Source: Candidatus Poseidonia sp.
Lineage (GTDB): Archaea; Thermoplasmatota; Poseidoniia; Poseidoniales; Poseidoniaceae
Assembly (NCBI GenBank): GCA_030829545.1
Contig: JAURAI010000005.1
Coordinates: 76,088-140,087, forward strand
Direction: 5' to 3'
DNA: 64,000 bases
The notes under the pieces: model-generated
Told to the model about the DNA's origin: nothing
Databases searched by the model: none
The model's input: the letters and a program-made list of their open reading frames with translations, nothing else
Shown: one piece after another, positions 9,701-16,651 of the stretch
How the letters are laid out: each line of letters opens with the position of its first letter
Position numbering within the stretch: position 1 is the stretch's first letter
Position numbers and translations under genes: made by a program

Positions 9701-10795
9701 CGTTGAATTTGCCCACGAAACGCTGTCGTCAAGGAGCATTTGCCCGTAGGAATAATTGTAATTGTAGGATGTATTGTTCGTGAGCCCAGAGAAGGAAAGC
9801 GTTGCTTGACTGGTATTCAGAATGAACACTTCGACGGTCTCAAATGATTGCCCACCGCCAGGGTTGTCTGTTGTAATTTCAATGTCATAGGTATTGGTCG
9901 CAAAGCTGTATCCATAGAGATTGATGTAGGTGGTCTGATTCAATGAGGAAGTGTATTGCATGGACTCAAGATTGGATGTTCCTACAGAACTTGTTAGCCA
10001 TGAACCTGTTGATGATTCCCATCGCACGTCGAGGTCTCCATTGGCGTGTGTGAATGAGATATTGGCATAATAAGTAACTCCCGCAATCATATCCACTTCG
10101 AAGTAATCAACGTCAGTCGATGAATGAATGGAAAGTCCTGTGCAGGAAAGCGGAAGCAATGATGCACCACTCGCAGTAGAGGTTGCGTCATTCGGTTCAA
10201 GGACATCCGATGTCACCGTACCAGCGCCGGTGCAGTTCGTGATGGATGTTCCACCGCCACCGCCACCACCTGTGCCGTTCGACGCGGTGAATTTGTAGAG
10301 CGTCAAATTCCAAGAACCGGAACCGGACCAACGAGCAATTTCAATGTAGACCATTCCCCCGTGAGCACTGGTGGTGTTGGTGGTGAGTGTTTCAGGGTTG
10401 TTCTGATATGAATCATCGAGATAATTCAACGAAGCGTCGTAAAAGATAAGATCGAAATCGTTGGTAACGGTCGTCCCGTTTGCAAAGGTGGTGGTGCTCG
10501 GGAAGGAAAGGGATGCAGAGAGACCCTGTGTGGAGCTTAAAGCCACTCGAAGGTAGTCTGAATCATCACCGTAATCCAGTTCACCGCTTCCACTATAACT
10601 GTTTGAAAAAATGTAATTGGTGATGTTCACCGTTGTGTTGTCGGGGAGGTCACCCCCTGAGTTCAAATCGTTTTGATTCGGTCCGACAGCTTGGACAGTT
10701 GGTGTAACTGCACTGAGGAGAGTCCCTAGAATCAACATGGCCGTGACGAGGCTGCTTCGTAGGGGTGATGGAACCGCTTGGTTTTGTTTGCTCAT
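6725..10795 (-). CDS. Large secreted TSP3-repeat surface protein with C-terminal anchor and WW-like cytoplasmic tail
   Basis: The ORF track gives 1373 aa from 10846, but ATG 10795 (MSKQNQ) is preferred: it begins directly before a signal peptide (SLVTAMLILGTLLSAVTPTVQA/VG) and leaves the upstream gene intact. Order: pre-peptidase-like beta domains with a Gly-rich linker, several Ser/Thr/Asn-rich beta domains, nine 27-aa and nine 33-aa Asp-rich calcium-binding repeats, one TM helix (about 1278-1300 in track numbering), a polar linker, and a short tail with Trp/Tyr spacing like a WW-type fold. Probably a Ca-stabilised stalk or cell-surface protein. Ligand unknown. Confidence 0.85.
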   Translation of the reverse strand: MSKQNQAVPSPLRSSLVTAMLILGTLLSAVTPTVQAVGPNQNDLNSGGDLPDNTTVNITNYIFSNSYSGSGELDYGDDSDYLRVALSSTQGLSASLSFPSTTTFANGTTVTNDFDLIFYDASLNYLDDSYQNNPETLTTNTTSAHGGMVYIEIARWSGSGSWNLTLYKFTASNGTGGGGGGGTSITNCTGAGTVTSDVLEPNDATSTASGASLLPLSCTGLSIHSSTDVDYFEVDMIAGVTYYANISFTHANGDLDVRWESSTGSWLTSSVGTSNLESMQYTSSLNQTTYINLYGYSFATNTYDIEITTDNPGGGQSFETVEVFILNTSQATLSFSGLTNNTSYNYNYSYGQMLLDDSVSWANSTTGAFNTTGTTHSLNISIQTTMIESVLMVSSTLSSSSGSSFDSDMDEYYIEMVQISTTSSTTGDIELTNLTVGTDYAVEWIVLDFVEWDNNFTNSNDVNAAINASMIDSDAWNLTPTTSSVNYQVNWTGPTTMNEHLFLAYVSLNGTVVNLSDNTNISGLHFEDFIPQLPALVIDTYSASSTASNNNVQAEGLDLVVNDDYQYQYRMSDGSGANLASSSLTLFTATAQNMSLPSFSYSTPTSSGTYCVHIDLYSDVSVQLIGDSACFQLSLDDDGDGVANELDLCANTTAGITVDQDGCALSQKDSDGDGYNDAIDAFPYDASQYSDMDGDGYGDNASGNMPDVFPTDGTQWADADGDGYGDNASGTTPDAFPTDPTQWSDADGDGYGDNASGNNPDEWPADSTQWSDADGDGYGDNPTGNNGDAFPTDSTQWSDGDGDGYGDNPNGTTPDGFPTDATQWADADGDGYGDNPNGNNADAFPNDSTQWSDADGDGYGDNQLGTTPDAFPNDSTQWSDTDGDGYGDNAAGMNPDAFPNDATQWADADMDGFGDNPNGNNPDLCLNTPAGQAVDANGCSPSQLDGDMDGVNDAGDACPNTPAGEQVDSVGCSSSQEDQDNDMVMDAFDACPNTPLGSQVDAAGCALSQLDTDGDTITDDRDACPTTTLGLPVNGVGCAAEERDTDGDNVNDAADICDATPSNEVADAQGCAPSQKDSDDDGITNDIDNCPGTSTDLQVDMLGCATNQLDADNDQISDADDICPVTPTGEQPDAQGCSDSQKDEDNDDINNNKDLCPDTPVTQQVDLDGCSEQQKDDDDDGIKNHLDECPKTVEGELINPVGCALSQLDSDGDGVSDDEDAFKFDANESVDSDGDGVADRWDEFPEDSTRSQAEEVESGNGLLYAIITVLLLALIGGGGYVFTRKPEETTSPFGDATGATDSMTDQYMAEQKSLPSIEEASGPQQWEENGVHWSRDENGTLSYFDAATNAWVPYQG
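7124..8014 (-). repeat. Nine tandem 33-aa (99-bp) TSP3-type repeats with Cys pairs
   Basis: Inside the 6725 gene. Each unit follows the plan TPxGxxVDxxGCxxSQxDxDxDxxxDxxDxCP, so most units carry two Cys that could form disulfides as well as Asp ligands for calcium. Hand alignment gives nine units without gaps; the last two ends diverge (for example DAFKF). Unit length differs from the adjoining array. Confidence 0.85.
8015..8743 (-). repeat. Nine tandem 27-aa (81-bp) Asp-rich repeats
   Basis: Inside the 6725 gene, directly N-terminal in the protein to the 33-aa array. The unit is DxTQWxDADGDGYGDNxxGxxPDAFP. Nine units align by eye with no gaps, and the 81-bp period is clear in the DNA. The units lack Cys except for the last, which ends DLCLN and leads into the Cys-containing array. 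Confidence 0.9.
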
Positions 10796-10842
10796 GCCCT
10801 TACCACACATAGAGGGTATATCAGCACTACCACGACAGGGCG

Positions 10843-11082
10843 TCAAATTGCAGTGGGAGCGACATGGCCGTCTCCTTTGTCATCGGGTTGACGCACACGC
10901 GACCAAACTCCGCCCATCAATTCATCGTGATGAGCTTGGCAATAATGGAAACGGCGGTATGCTTCTCGGAACGAATAGGCCTTCTTTCCTGTTGCGACGA
11001 GATAACCTTCGGGAGACAAGCGTGAAACGACTGTGCCTGCTTCACCACATCCGGGTAAATCACAGACGGGTGCTTCAGCCAT
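10843..11082 (-). CDS. Small Cys/His protein, possibly zinc-binding
   Basis: A 79-aa soluble protein. It contains CDLPGC near the N-terminus and FHYCQAHHDE near residue 50, so two Cys pairs/His could bind a metal, like a one-finger treble-clef protein. GGAGG precedes the ATG. It lies just upstream of the large TSP3 gene (stop 10843, start 10795), so they may share a transcript. The family is not recognised. Confidence 0.6.
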   Translation of the reverse strand: MAEAPVCDLPGCGEAGTVVSRLSPEGYLVATGKKAYSFREAYRRFHYCQAHHDELMGGVWSRVRQPDDKGDGHVAPTAI

Positions 11083-11134
11083 GGTTCAAACTACCTCCTA
11101 TGCTTCATTAAGTCTTGCACGAACAGAACAAAAT

Positions 11135-11545
11135 TTACTGTTCGTCATCCTCGCTTGGGTCCGGTTCAATAACAACCAATGGGACGTTTGCTTCAATGGC
11201 TTCCCCTTCGCTGCAATGCACCGAGATGACAACTCCACTGACCGGCGCTTGAATTTCATTTTGCATCTTCATCGCTTCCAAAATGAGAATGACTTGACCT
11301 TCCTCGACTCGCTGACCTTCCTTGACTTCAACGGTAACGACTTTGCCGGGGATGTTTGCTGAAACCGTACCGGATTTCTTTTTCTTTCGCCCACCAGCAC
11401 GGCGTGGCTTGGCAGATGGCGCTGCATCTGGCATCTCAATTTCAAAGGTTTGTCCTTCAACGGTCGCCTTCCATGAAGTGCCTTCTCCCTCCACCTCAAC
11501 AATGTACTCTGTTCCGTTGACAACGACTTTGCGTGTTTCTGTCAT
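11135..11545 (-). CDS. Biotin carboxyl carrier protein of an acyl-CoA carboxylase
   Basis: A 136-aa protein with an N-terminal beta region, a basic Ala/Lys linker (residues 42-58, PSAKPRRAGGRKKKKSG) and a C-terminal biotinyl domain with the EAMKM motif; the biotinylated Lys is residue 93. It shuttles carboxyl groups from the biotin carboxylase to the carboxyltransferase encoded upstream at 11747. GGAGGTGA precedes the ATG and overlaps the end of the 63-aa gene. No biotin carboxylase gene is in the window. A biotin ligase fusion at 31689 is the probable modifying enzyme. Confidence 0.92.
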   Translation of the reverse strand: MTETRKVVVNGTEYIVEVEGEGTSWKATVEGQTFEIEMPDAAPSAKPRRAGGRKKKKSGTVSANIPGKVVTVEVKEGQRVEEGQVILILEAMKMQNEIQAPVSGVVISVHCSEGEAIEANVPLVVIEPDPSEDDEQ

Positions 11546-11549
11546 GATT

Positions 11550-11741
11550 TCACCTCCATGGTGAGCGTCGTGCTCTTGCGTGCATCAGGGATGATTGCCC
11601 CGACAGCATTCTACGATGGTCCTGAGACCACGCCACACCGGGTTGACGAGCGACTTGTCCAGGATCATCACCCTGTTGTGTAACGGCCATCACCGCAGCG
11701 ATAGCAGCCATTCGTAACTCTGCATCCTTTGACATCATCAT
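11550..11741 (-). CDS. Small accessory subunit of acyl-CoA carboxylase/decarboxylase (OadG/MmdD- or epsilon-like)
   Basis: A 63-aa protein between the carboxyltransferase (5-nt gap) and the biotin carrier (4-nt gap). It begins with DAELRMAAIAAVMAV, the short amphipathic helix typical of the C-terminal part of OadG/MmdD-like subunits and of some carboxylase epsilon subunits, and then has a Trp-containing tail (VAWSQDHRRMLSG). There is no membrane segment, so it would be a soluble linker subunit. Operon position is the strongest support; the sequence match is by pattern only. Confidence 0.5.
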   Translation of the reverse strand: MMMSKDAELRMAAIAAVMAVTQQGDDPGQVARQPGVAWSQDHRRMLSGQSSLMHARARRSPWR

Positions 11742-11746
11742 TCAAC

Positions 11747-13300
11747 TCACAGTGGGATGTTGCCGTGCTTACGAGCAGGGCGTAATTCTTCTTTATCCAT
11801 CAGCATTTCAAGTGCACGAGAGAGGCGTTGCCGTGTCTGGTTGGGCTCAATAACATCGTCGAGGTAGCCGAGGGCAGCCGCCTTGTAGGGATTCGCAAAG
11901 GTCTCCTTGAAGTCTTCAGTGAGACGCTCTCGTTCTTGATCTGGATTTCGGGAATGCGCAATGCGGCGGCGGTGAATAATTTCCACAGCCCCGTCTGCAC
12001 CCATGACTGCTAATTCTGCAGAGGGCCATGCTACATTGTAATCGCCACGGATGTGTTTGCTGGACATGACGTCGTATGCGCCACCGTAGGCCTTGCGTAA
12101 GATGACCGTGAGTTTGGGGACGGTGGCTTCTGCAAAGGCATAGAGGAGTTTCGCACCGTGACGAATGATTCCACCCCATTCTTGATTGGTGCCGGGCAAG
12201 AAACCGGGTACGTCTTCAAAGGTGAGAATGGGGATGTTGAATGCATCACAAAATCGAACGAATCGAGCAGCTTTATCACTCGCATCAATGTCAAGACATC
12301 CTGCGAGAACTTTGGGTTGATTTGCTACAATACCCACCGTATGGCCGCCGAGATGTCCAAAGCCAATCACGATATTTTGAGCCCATTCGGCCTGCACTTC
12401 CATGAAGCCACCGTCGTCGAGTACCTCACGAACGACATCAACTACATCGTAGGGTTTTGAGGAATCATCTGGAATGATCGAGTCCAAAGCGTCACACAAA
12501 CGGTCCTTGCTATCCGATGTTTTCTTCATCGGGGGACGCTCCAAGTTGTTTTGAGGCAACAAGTCACAAAGGTCACGGGCCATTTGAATCGCATCTTCAT
12601 CATCTCCTGCCGTGAAATGGGAGACTCCTGATTTTGACCCGTGAGTGGCTGCACCACCAAGGTCTTCGAAACTGACAACTTCATTGGTGACCGTCTTGAT
12701 CACTTCTGGACCGGTGATGAACATGTGAGCGGTTTGATCAACCATGATCACAAAGTCCGTGATAGCGGGTGAATAAACCGCACCACCTGCACAAGGCCCC
12801 ATGATGACCGATATTTGTGGTACGACACCTGAAGCTCGAACATTGCGGAAGAAAATTTCAGCATAGGAGCCGAGAGACGCTACGCCTTCTTGGATACGCG
12901 CCCCACCTGAATCGTTGAGCCCTATGACTGGTCGGCCTGTTTTGAGAGCCATGTCAAGAACCTTGCAAATTTTGAGCCCGTGCATTTCTCCCAAAGACCC
13001 ACCGTAAACGGTGAAATCTTGTGCAAATGCGAACACCTCACGTCCGTTGATGGTGCCGTGTCCCGTTACAACACCGTCTCCTGGAATGACGTTCTTGTCC
13101 ATATCAAAATCACGACAACGATGTTCTACCAACGCGTCAATTTCTTGGAAACTACCATGGTCAAGGAGCATGTCCATGCGTTCCCTGGCAGTCATTTTAC
13201 CACGATTGTGCTGCGCATCAACACGCGCTTGTCCGCCTCCTGCCTCACTACGTGATTTGCGATTTCGGAGGTCTTTGAGTCGCTCATCTGTGCTTGCCAT
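11747..13300 (-). CDS. Acyl-CoA (propionyl-CoA) carboxylase carboxyltransferase / methylmalonyl-CoA decarboxylase alpha-like subunit
   Basis: A 517-aa crotonase-fold carboxyltransferase of the PccB/MmdA family at full length. Visible marks: N-terminal [18 protein letters not shown], the oxyanion-hole regions [11 protein letters not shown] and [17 protein letters not shown] (Asp in SPAITDF is typical of propionyl-specific enzymes), [15 protein letters not shown], and the C-terminal [13 protein letters not shown] and [12 protein letters not shown]. It transfers CO2 from biotin to propionyl-CoA. It is the first gene of a three-gene operon with the small subunit and biotin carrier. With the mutase subunit and MeaB nearby it fits the methylmalonyl-CoA route. 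Confidence 0.93.
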   Translation of the reverse strand: MASTDERLKDLRNRKSRSEAGGGQARVDAQHNRGKMTARERMDMLLDHGSFQEIDALVEHRCRDFDMDKNVIPGDGVVTGHGTINGREVFAFAQDFTVYGGSLGEMHGLKICKVLDMALKTGRPVIGLNDSGGARIQEGVASLGSYAEIFFRNVRASGVVPQISVIMGPCAGGAVYSPAITDFVIMVDQTAHMFITGPEVIKTVTNEVVSFEDLGGAATHGSKSGVSHFTAGDDEDAIQMARDLCDLLPQNNLERPPMKKTSDSKDRLCDALDSIIPDDSSKPYDVVDVVREVLDDGGFMEVQAEWAQNIVIGFGHLGGHTVGIVANQPKVLAGCLDIDASDKAARFVRFCDAFNIPILTFEDVPGFLPGTNQEWGGIIRHGAKLLYAFAEATVPKLTVILRKAYGGAYDVMSSKHIRGDYNVAWPSAELAVMGADGAVEIIHRRRIAHSRNPDQERERLTEDFKETFANPYKAAALGYLDDVIEPNQTRQRLSRALEMLMDKEELRPARKHGNIPL

Positions 13301-13539
13301 AGGCTTCCCCTACCCTATGGTTACGAAAGCCGCCCTTATTCGTTCCTCTCCAAAAGTGGTAAAAATTGGGGTCTTTTGACTGAAGGCATTCAACCATCAA
13401 TCCTTCATGGATTCGTCCACATTGATGGAAATTGACTCATCAACTCCCCTCAAAGGGACTTGTTATTCCCAAAGGTCTTGATTGCCATGGCAAAGTGCCA
13501 GTAGTGTGTTCCTGTCGTTGACTGCTGATGTGATTCAAA
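13301..13539. other. Intergenic region upstream of the carboxylase operon
   Basis: A 239-nt stretch between the carboxyltransferase start and the PKD gene stop. No ORF with convincing features is seen on either strand. Apart from the dyad at its edge, a TTTTTACC run on the reverse strand about 65 nt before the carboxyltransferase start could be part of a promoter. Confidence 0.4.
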
Positions 13540-13544
13540 TCACA
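13529..13544. promoter_or_regulatory. Perfect dyad TGTGATT-CA-AATCACA
   Basis: Seven-base perfect arms flank a CA spacer, covering the stop codon of the PKD gene and lying 229-244 nt upstream of the carboxyltransferase start. The form TGTGA-N6-TCACA equals the bacterial CRP consensus, but archaea lack CRP, so it may be a site for another dimeric regulator or chance. Confidence 0.3.
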
Positions 13545-14325
13545 TTACAGAGGTCGCCCAAGCAGCGGTCGGTTTGTGCCAATCTCTCACTTGGTCTGTT
13601 TCAAGCCGAAGTTGCATGCTTTGACCCTCTTCTAAGCCGACGTCTTCGAGAAGGAAATCAACGATGTATTCGTTACTTCGGAAGGTGTCGTCGAAGAGAA
13701 CTTCTTGCTCGATGACTGAGCCTTCTTCGAGTTTCTGGAGGATAACACGGACATGGCATTCCTGGAGAGGGTTTCGCAGACTGCAAGATTCACTGCTTCC
13801 GTCGTGTTCAACTTGGACAAAGCCCTCGAGGGCCGAGGTCGATGCATGTGTTGCGAGGACGATGACGGTGTCTTTGGCGGTTGGAGCACAAACACACTCC
13901 ATGTTGTCGGCTTCAACTTCAGATTCGAGGTCGACGACAACGGAAATTGAACGAGTTTCAACGTCCTCTGAGGTCACCAGTGTAGCGGTAATATCGTGGT
14001 GACCTGGCTCAGAAAATTCGTGAGTGACACTGGCCCCCGTTCGGACTTCACCATCTCCAAAATCCCATGTGATCATTCCGTCTGAGGCCGATGCGGAGAA
14101 GAGAAATTGATGGAGAATCTCAGTTACGACTTCTTCTTCGTCATTGTCTCCTTCATCAACCTCAATCATCACGTAGCGGTTGGTCCCCATGGCGTTGTCA
14201 ACTGAAATTTCAAAGGACTCATCCTGGACAGAAAAAGGATTGAGATTTGAACCCAACACACCCGCCATGGCAAAGCCAGCAAGGCAGATAACAAGCGCAA
14301 GAACACCAAGAACATTTGTTCGCAT
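13540..14325 (-). CDS. Secreted PKD-domain protein
   Basis: A 261-aa protein with an N-terminal hydrophobic segment (VLGVLALVICLAGFAMAGVLG), either signal peptide or anchor. Residues about 75-130 form a PKD domain: ITWDFGDGEVRTG followed by THEFSEPGHHDITATL. The C-terminal half is beta-rich with three or four Cys (ECVCAP, ESCSLR, QECHVR) that may form disulfides. It is probably an extracellular adhesion or scaffold domain. A TATA-like CTTATATT lies about 24-30 nt before the ATG. The gene is divergent from the mutase subunit gene. Confidence 0.8.
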   Translation of the reverse strand: MRTNVLGVLALVICLAGFAMAGVLGSNLNPFSVQDESFEISVDNAMGTNRYVMIEVDEGDNDEEEVVTEILHQFLFSASASDGMITWDFGDGEVRTGASVTHEFSEPGHHDITATLVTSEDVETRSISVVVDLESEVEADNMECVCAPTAKDTVIVLATHASTSALEGFVQVEHDGSSESCSLRNPLQECHVRVILQKLEEGSVIEQEVLFDDTFRSNEYIVDFLLEDVGLEEGQSMQLRLETDQVRDWHKPTAAWATSVM

Positions 14326-14347
14326 GATTGTTATTTAATCCACAGAG

Positions 14348-14370
14348 AATATAAGCGCGTGTTTATTTTA
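14348..14370. promoter_or_regulatory. Divergent TATA-like boxes
   Basis: Reverse CTTATATT (14348-14355) is placed for a near-leaderless start of the PKD gene. Forward TTTATTTTA (14362-14370) would give a start about 25-30 nt before the mutase subunit ATG at 14423. The two boxes lie back to back in a 97-nt divergent intergenic gap. Confidence 0.45.
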
Positions 14371-14422
14371 TTCACCACATGAACGAAGAAATAGGTGCGT
14401 TGATAGGGAAGCGCCCTCTCCT

Positions 14423-14875
14423 ATGCCCATGGACCAACCCTTGCGTATCGTTGTCGCGAAACCCGGACTTGACGGTCACGACCGTGGAGCCAAGGTTGTG
14501 GCTCGCGCCCTCAGGGATGCTGGACACGAAGTCATCTACACGGGCTTGCGACGCACAGCCCAACAAATCGTTGAGACCGTTCGTGACGAAGACGCACGTT
14601 TTCTCGGGCTGTCATCTCTTTCGGGAGCGCACGCACATTTATTCCCACAAGTTTGCAAGCATCTCATTGAGGCGGGATTAAGTGACGTAATCGTCTTTGG
14701 TGGAGGAATCATCCCCCATGAAGATCGCTCTGCGCTCCATGAAGTTGGCATACGTGCAGTCTTCGGACCCGGCACACCAACCTCCGAAATTCTTGATTTC
14801 ATCCAACAAGCCAACGACAAAGGCAACGCTGGCGTTGGACAGGACAGTACCTGGCATTGGACATCATCGGCATGA
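14423..14875 (+). CDS. Methylmalonyl-CoA mutase small subunit, cobalamin-binding domain
   Basis: A 150-aa protein equal to the B12-binding domain of methylmalonyl-CoA mutase as a free subunit, as in other archaea. It carries KPGLDGHDRGAKVVARALRD (the DxHxxG cobalamin ligand motif), SSLSGAH and VFGGGIIPHED, and ends with FGPGTPTSEILDFI. It would pair with a separate large catalytic subunit, not in this window, to convert methylmalonyl-CoA to succinyl-CoA. The MeaB chaperone gene follows 10 nt later. Confidence 0.95.
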   Translation: MPMDQPLRIVVAKPGLDGHDRGAKVVARALRDAGHEVIYTGLRRTAQQIVETVRDEDARFLGLSSLSGAHAHLFPQVCKHLIEAGLSDVIVFGGGIIPHEDRSALHEVGIRAVFGPGTPTSEILDFIQQANDKGNAGVGQDSTWHWTSSA

Positions 14876-14885
14876 GGTGCTCTTC

Positions 14886-15788
14886 ATGAGCGAAGAAATC
14901 CCACTGGCACTCAACGGCGACCGTCGCGCCCTTGCCCGGGTTTTGAGCGGCCTTGAAAACGGCACAATCACCGTTGAACAAGCCTTGGCTGGAAGGCAGT
15001 CCGAACCTTCTTCCACATTGTGGTCGACCATGGCCATAACGGGTGCTCCGGGAGTGGGGAAATCAGTGCTCGTCGATGCGTTGATGACCGTTTGGGCAAC
15101 CAGCGGCATCAAAGTGGCCCTGCTCGCTGTTGACCCCAGTTCACCACGTACGGGGGGGGCTCTTCTTGGCGACCGAGTGCGGATGTCCTCGGTCGACAAT
15201 CCTGCGATCAAGGAATTGGTGTATGTGCGGTCGATTGCAACCCGCTCCTCATCCGGCAGCGTTCCGCTTATCGTGGAGGACATGGCCGCTTTTTTGCTTC
15301 AATGCGGTTGGGAAAAAGTGTTGATTGAAACCGTCGGTTCAGGGCAAGCTGAATTGCGTTGTGCTGCAGTTGCTGACCGAATTGTGGTGGTTGAAGGACC
15401 TGCTCGGGGCGATGGCATTCAGGCAGAAAAAGCAGGTTTACTCGAACTCGCAGATATCGTCTTGGTCAACAAAGCAGACCTTGATGGGGCTGAACGTCAT
15501 GCTGGCGAATTGAAAGAATCCTTTGGCCTCGGCGAACAACAAGCACCAGAAGTGTTACTCACCTCAGCTCTTCATGGCACAGGAGTTCAACAAGCCGCTG
15601 AGGCACTGATGGGTCTCCAGAGTTCAGGACGCGCCCTTCGTGCCCGAATGCGTGAACGTTTGCTCGGTCAACACGAGCGTCGGCTGATTCAACATCCCTC
15701 TTACAATGACCTTCTTGATGCTCTTTGTGAGGGTACACTTGATATTCAAACCGCACTGGCTCGTCTTGAGGACGAAGTGCATGAGTGA
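14886..15788 (+). CDS. meaB: MeaB/ArgK-family G3E GTPase, methylmalonyl-CoA mutase chaperone
   Basis: A 300-aa protein. The track starts it at 14697, but that region is another frame of the mutase subunit; ATG 14886 (MSEEIP) has GAGGTG 6 nt upstream. It has Walker A GAPGVGKS (53-60), VDPSSPRTGGALLGDRVRM, IETVGSGQAE and the NKAD guanine-specificity motif. MeaB loads and protects the B12 cofactor of methylmalonyl-CoA mutase, using GTP. Position right after the B12 subunit supports this role. Its stop overlaps the next start (ATGAGTGA). Confidence 0.95.
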   Translation: MSEEIPLALNGDRRALARVLSGLENGTITVEQALAGRQSEPSSTLWSTMAITGAPGVGKSVLVDALMTVWATSGIKVALLAVDPSSPRTGGALLGDRVRMSSVDNPAIKELVYVRSIATRSSSGSVPLIVEDMAAFLLQCGWEKVLIETVGSGQAELRCAAVADRIVVVEGPARGDGIQAEKAGLLELADIVLVNKADLDGAERHAGELKESFGLGEQQAPEVLLTSALHGTGVQQAAEALMGLQSSGRALRARMRERLLGQHERRLIQHPSYNDLLDALCEGTLDIQTALARLEDEVHE

Positions 15789-16407
15789 ACAGGTTGAGAT
15801 GACCAATCCGGTAGACACCTCTGTGGGAGGAATGAAAGGACATATCCTCAGGCGTACCATCCATCTATCGATGATACTCCTTCCGTATGTCTATTTTGCT
15901 CACGGTGAAAGCGTCGCTGAAAGCGTTGACTTGACACTCCAACAAGTGGTCGCAAGTGTGATTCTTATTGCCTTGGCCGCAGAGGCCATTCGACTCAAAC
16001 TTGGCATCACAATCTTTGGCCAGCGAGATTACGAAGCCAAGCAAATTTCTGCTCTCGCATGGGGTGCTATTGGAGTTGGGCTTGTGTTGCTTCTCGTGCC
16101 ACAGAAAGCCTACGCTTGGCCCATCATCGCCTCACTTGCTCTTGGCGACCCCTTCATGGGAGAATTACGTCGCAAGGGGTTTGCGGACCGTCAGGTGATG
16201 ATCTACGCCACTGCCCTCATACTGGCTATTTGGCTGGCATGTTCGTGGCAGTTCGAAACACCTCTTTGGGTGGCCATTATTGCAGCACCAGTGTGCATGA
16301 TTTCAGAATGGCCCCGCCTACGCTATATCGACGATAACGCCACGATGGTCCTTATTCCACTCGCGTTGATTCTGATTTTGGAGCCCTTTGCCCAAGTCAT
16401 GGTTTGA
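15781..16407 (+). CDS. Integral membrane protein, SEC59/DGK1 (dolichol/phytol kinase)-like
   Basis: About 208 aa from ATG 15781, which overlaps the meaB stop; the track's upstream extension is a meaB shadow. After a short cytosolic start come HILRRTIHLSMILLPYVYF and six to seven TM helices. The first segment (xRRxxHL) and LALGDPFMGELRRKGF resemble the H...GD.xxxxxG.xxG pattern of CTP-dependent polyprenol/diacylglycerol kinases. If so, it phosphorylates an isoprenoid lipid, for instance for glycosylation or lipid recycling. The assignment rests on these motifs and topology alone. Confidence 0.55.
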   Translation: MSEQVEMTNPVDTSVGGMKGHILRRTIHLSMILLPYVYFAHGESVAESVDLTLQQVVASVILIALAAEAIRLKLGITIFGQRDYEAKQISALAWGAIGVGLVLLLVPQKAYAWPIIASLALGDPFMGELRRKGFADRQVMIYATALILAIWLACSWQFETPLWVAIIAAPVCMISEWPRLRYIDDNATMVLIPLALILILEPFAQVMV

Positions 16408-16484
16408 ACAAGATCACCAAACCGCGAAGATTTCGCTCAATATGTTGAAATGGGGGCTTCTATTGGTAGGGTTGAGTGGAGTGC

Positions 16485-16595
16485 ATGACCGACGAAGCAA
16501 GTAGCAACGACCCGCCTCAAATCGCGTACCAAGTTGGCTTTGGATTGGCCATAATTCTTCTCATCGTGACCATGTTCCAATACCCACTTTGGTGA
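16485..16595 (+). CDS. Small single-TM protein (36 aa), below ORF-track cutoff
   Basis: ATG 16485 to TGA 16595 encodes 36 aa: a polar acidic N-terminus (MTDEASSNDPPQ) and one clear TM helix (VGFGLAIILLIVTMFQY). It fills an otherwise empty gap between the kinase-like gene and asnB. There is a weak GAGTGGAG upstream. A well-formed TM segment with an acidic start suggests a real small membrane protein, but there is no conservation evidence here. Confidence 0.45.
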   Translation: MTDEASSNDPPQIAYQVGFGLAIILLIVTMFQYPLW

Positions 16596-16651
16596 CTTTT
16601 TCATCACGAAATTGAACATCCCTTCAAAAGGGAGGAGCCTGACATGATTTC

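Noticed and set aside
13529-13544. CRP binding site as a firm regulatory call
   Set aside because: Archaea have no CRP; kept only as an unexplained dyad.
14379-14681. 100-aa plus ORF starting before the mutase subunit
   Set aside because: It is in another frame over the B12-binding gene, whose motifs are clear.
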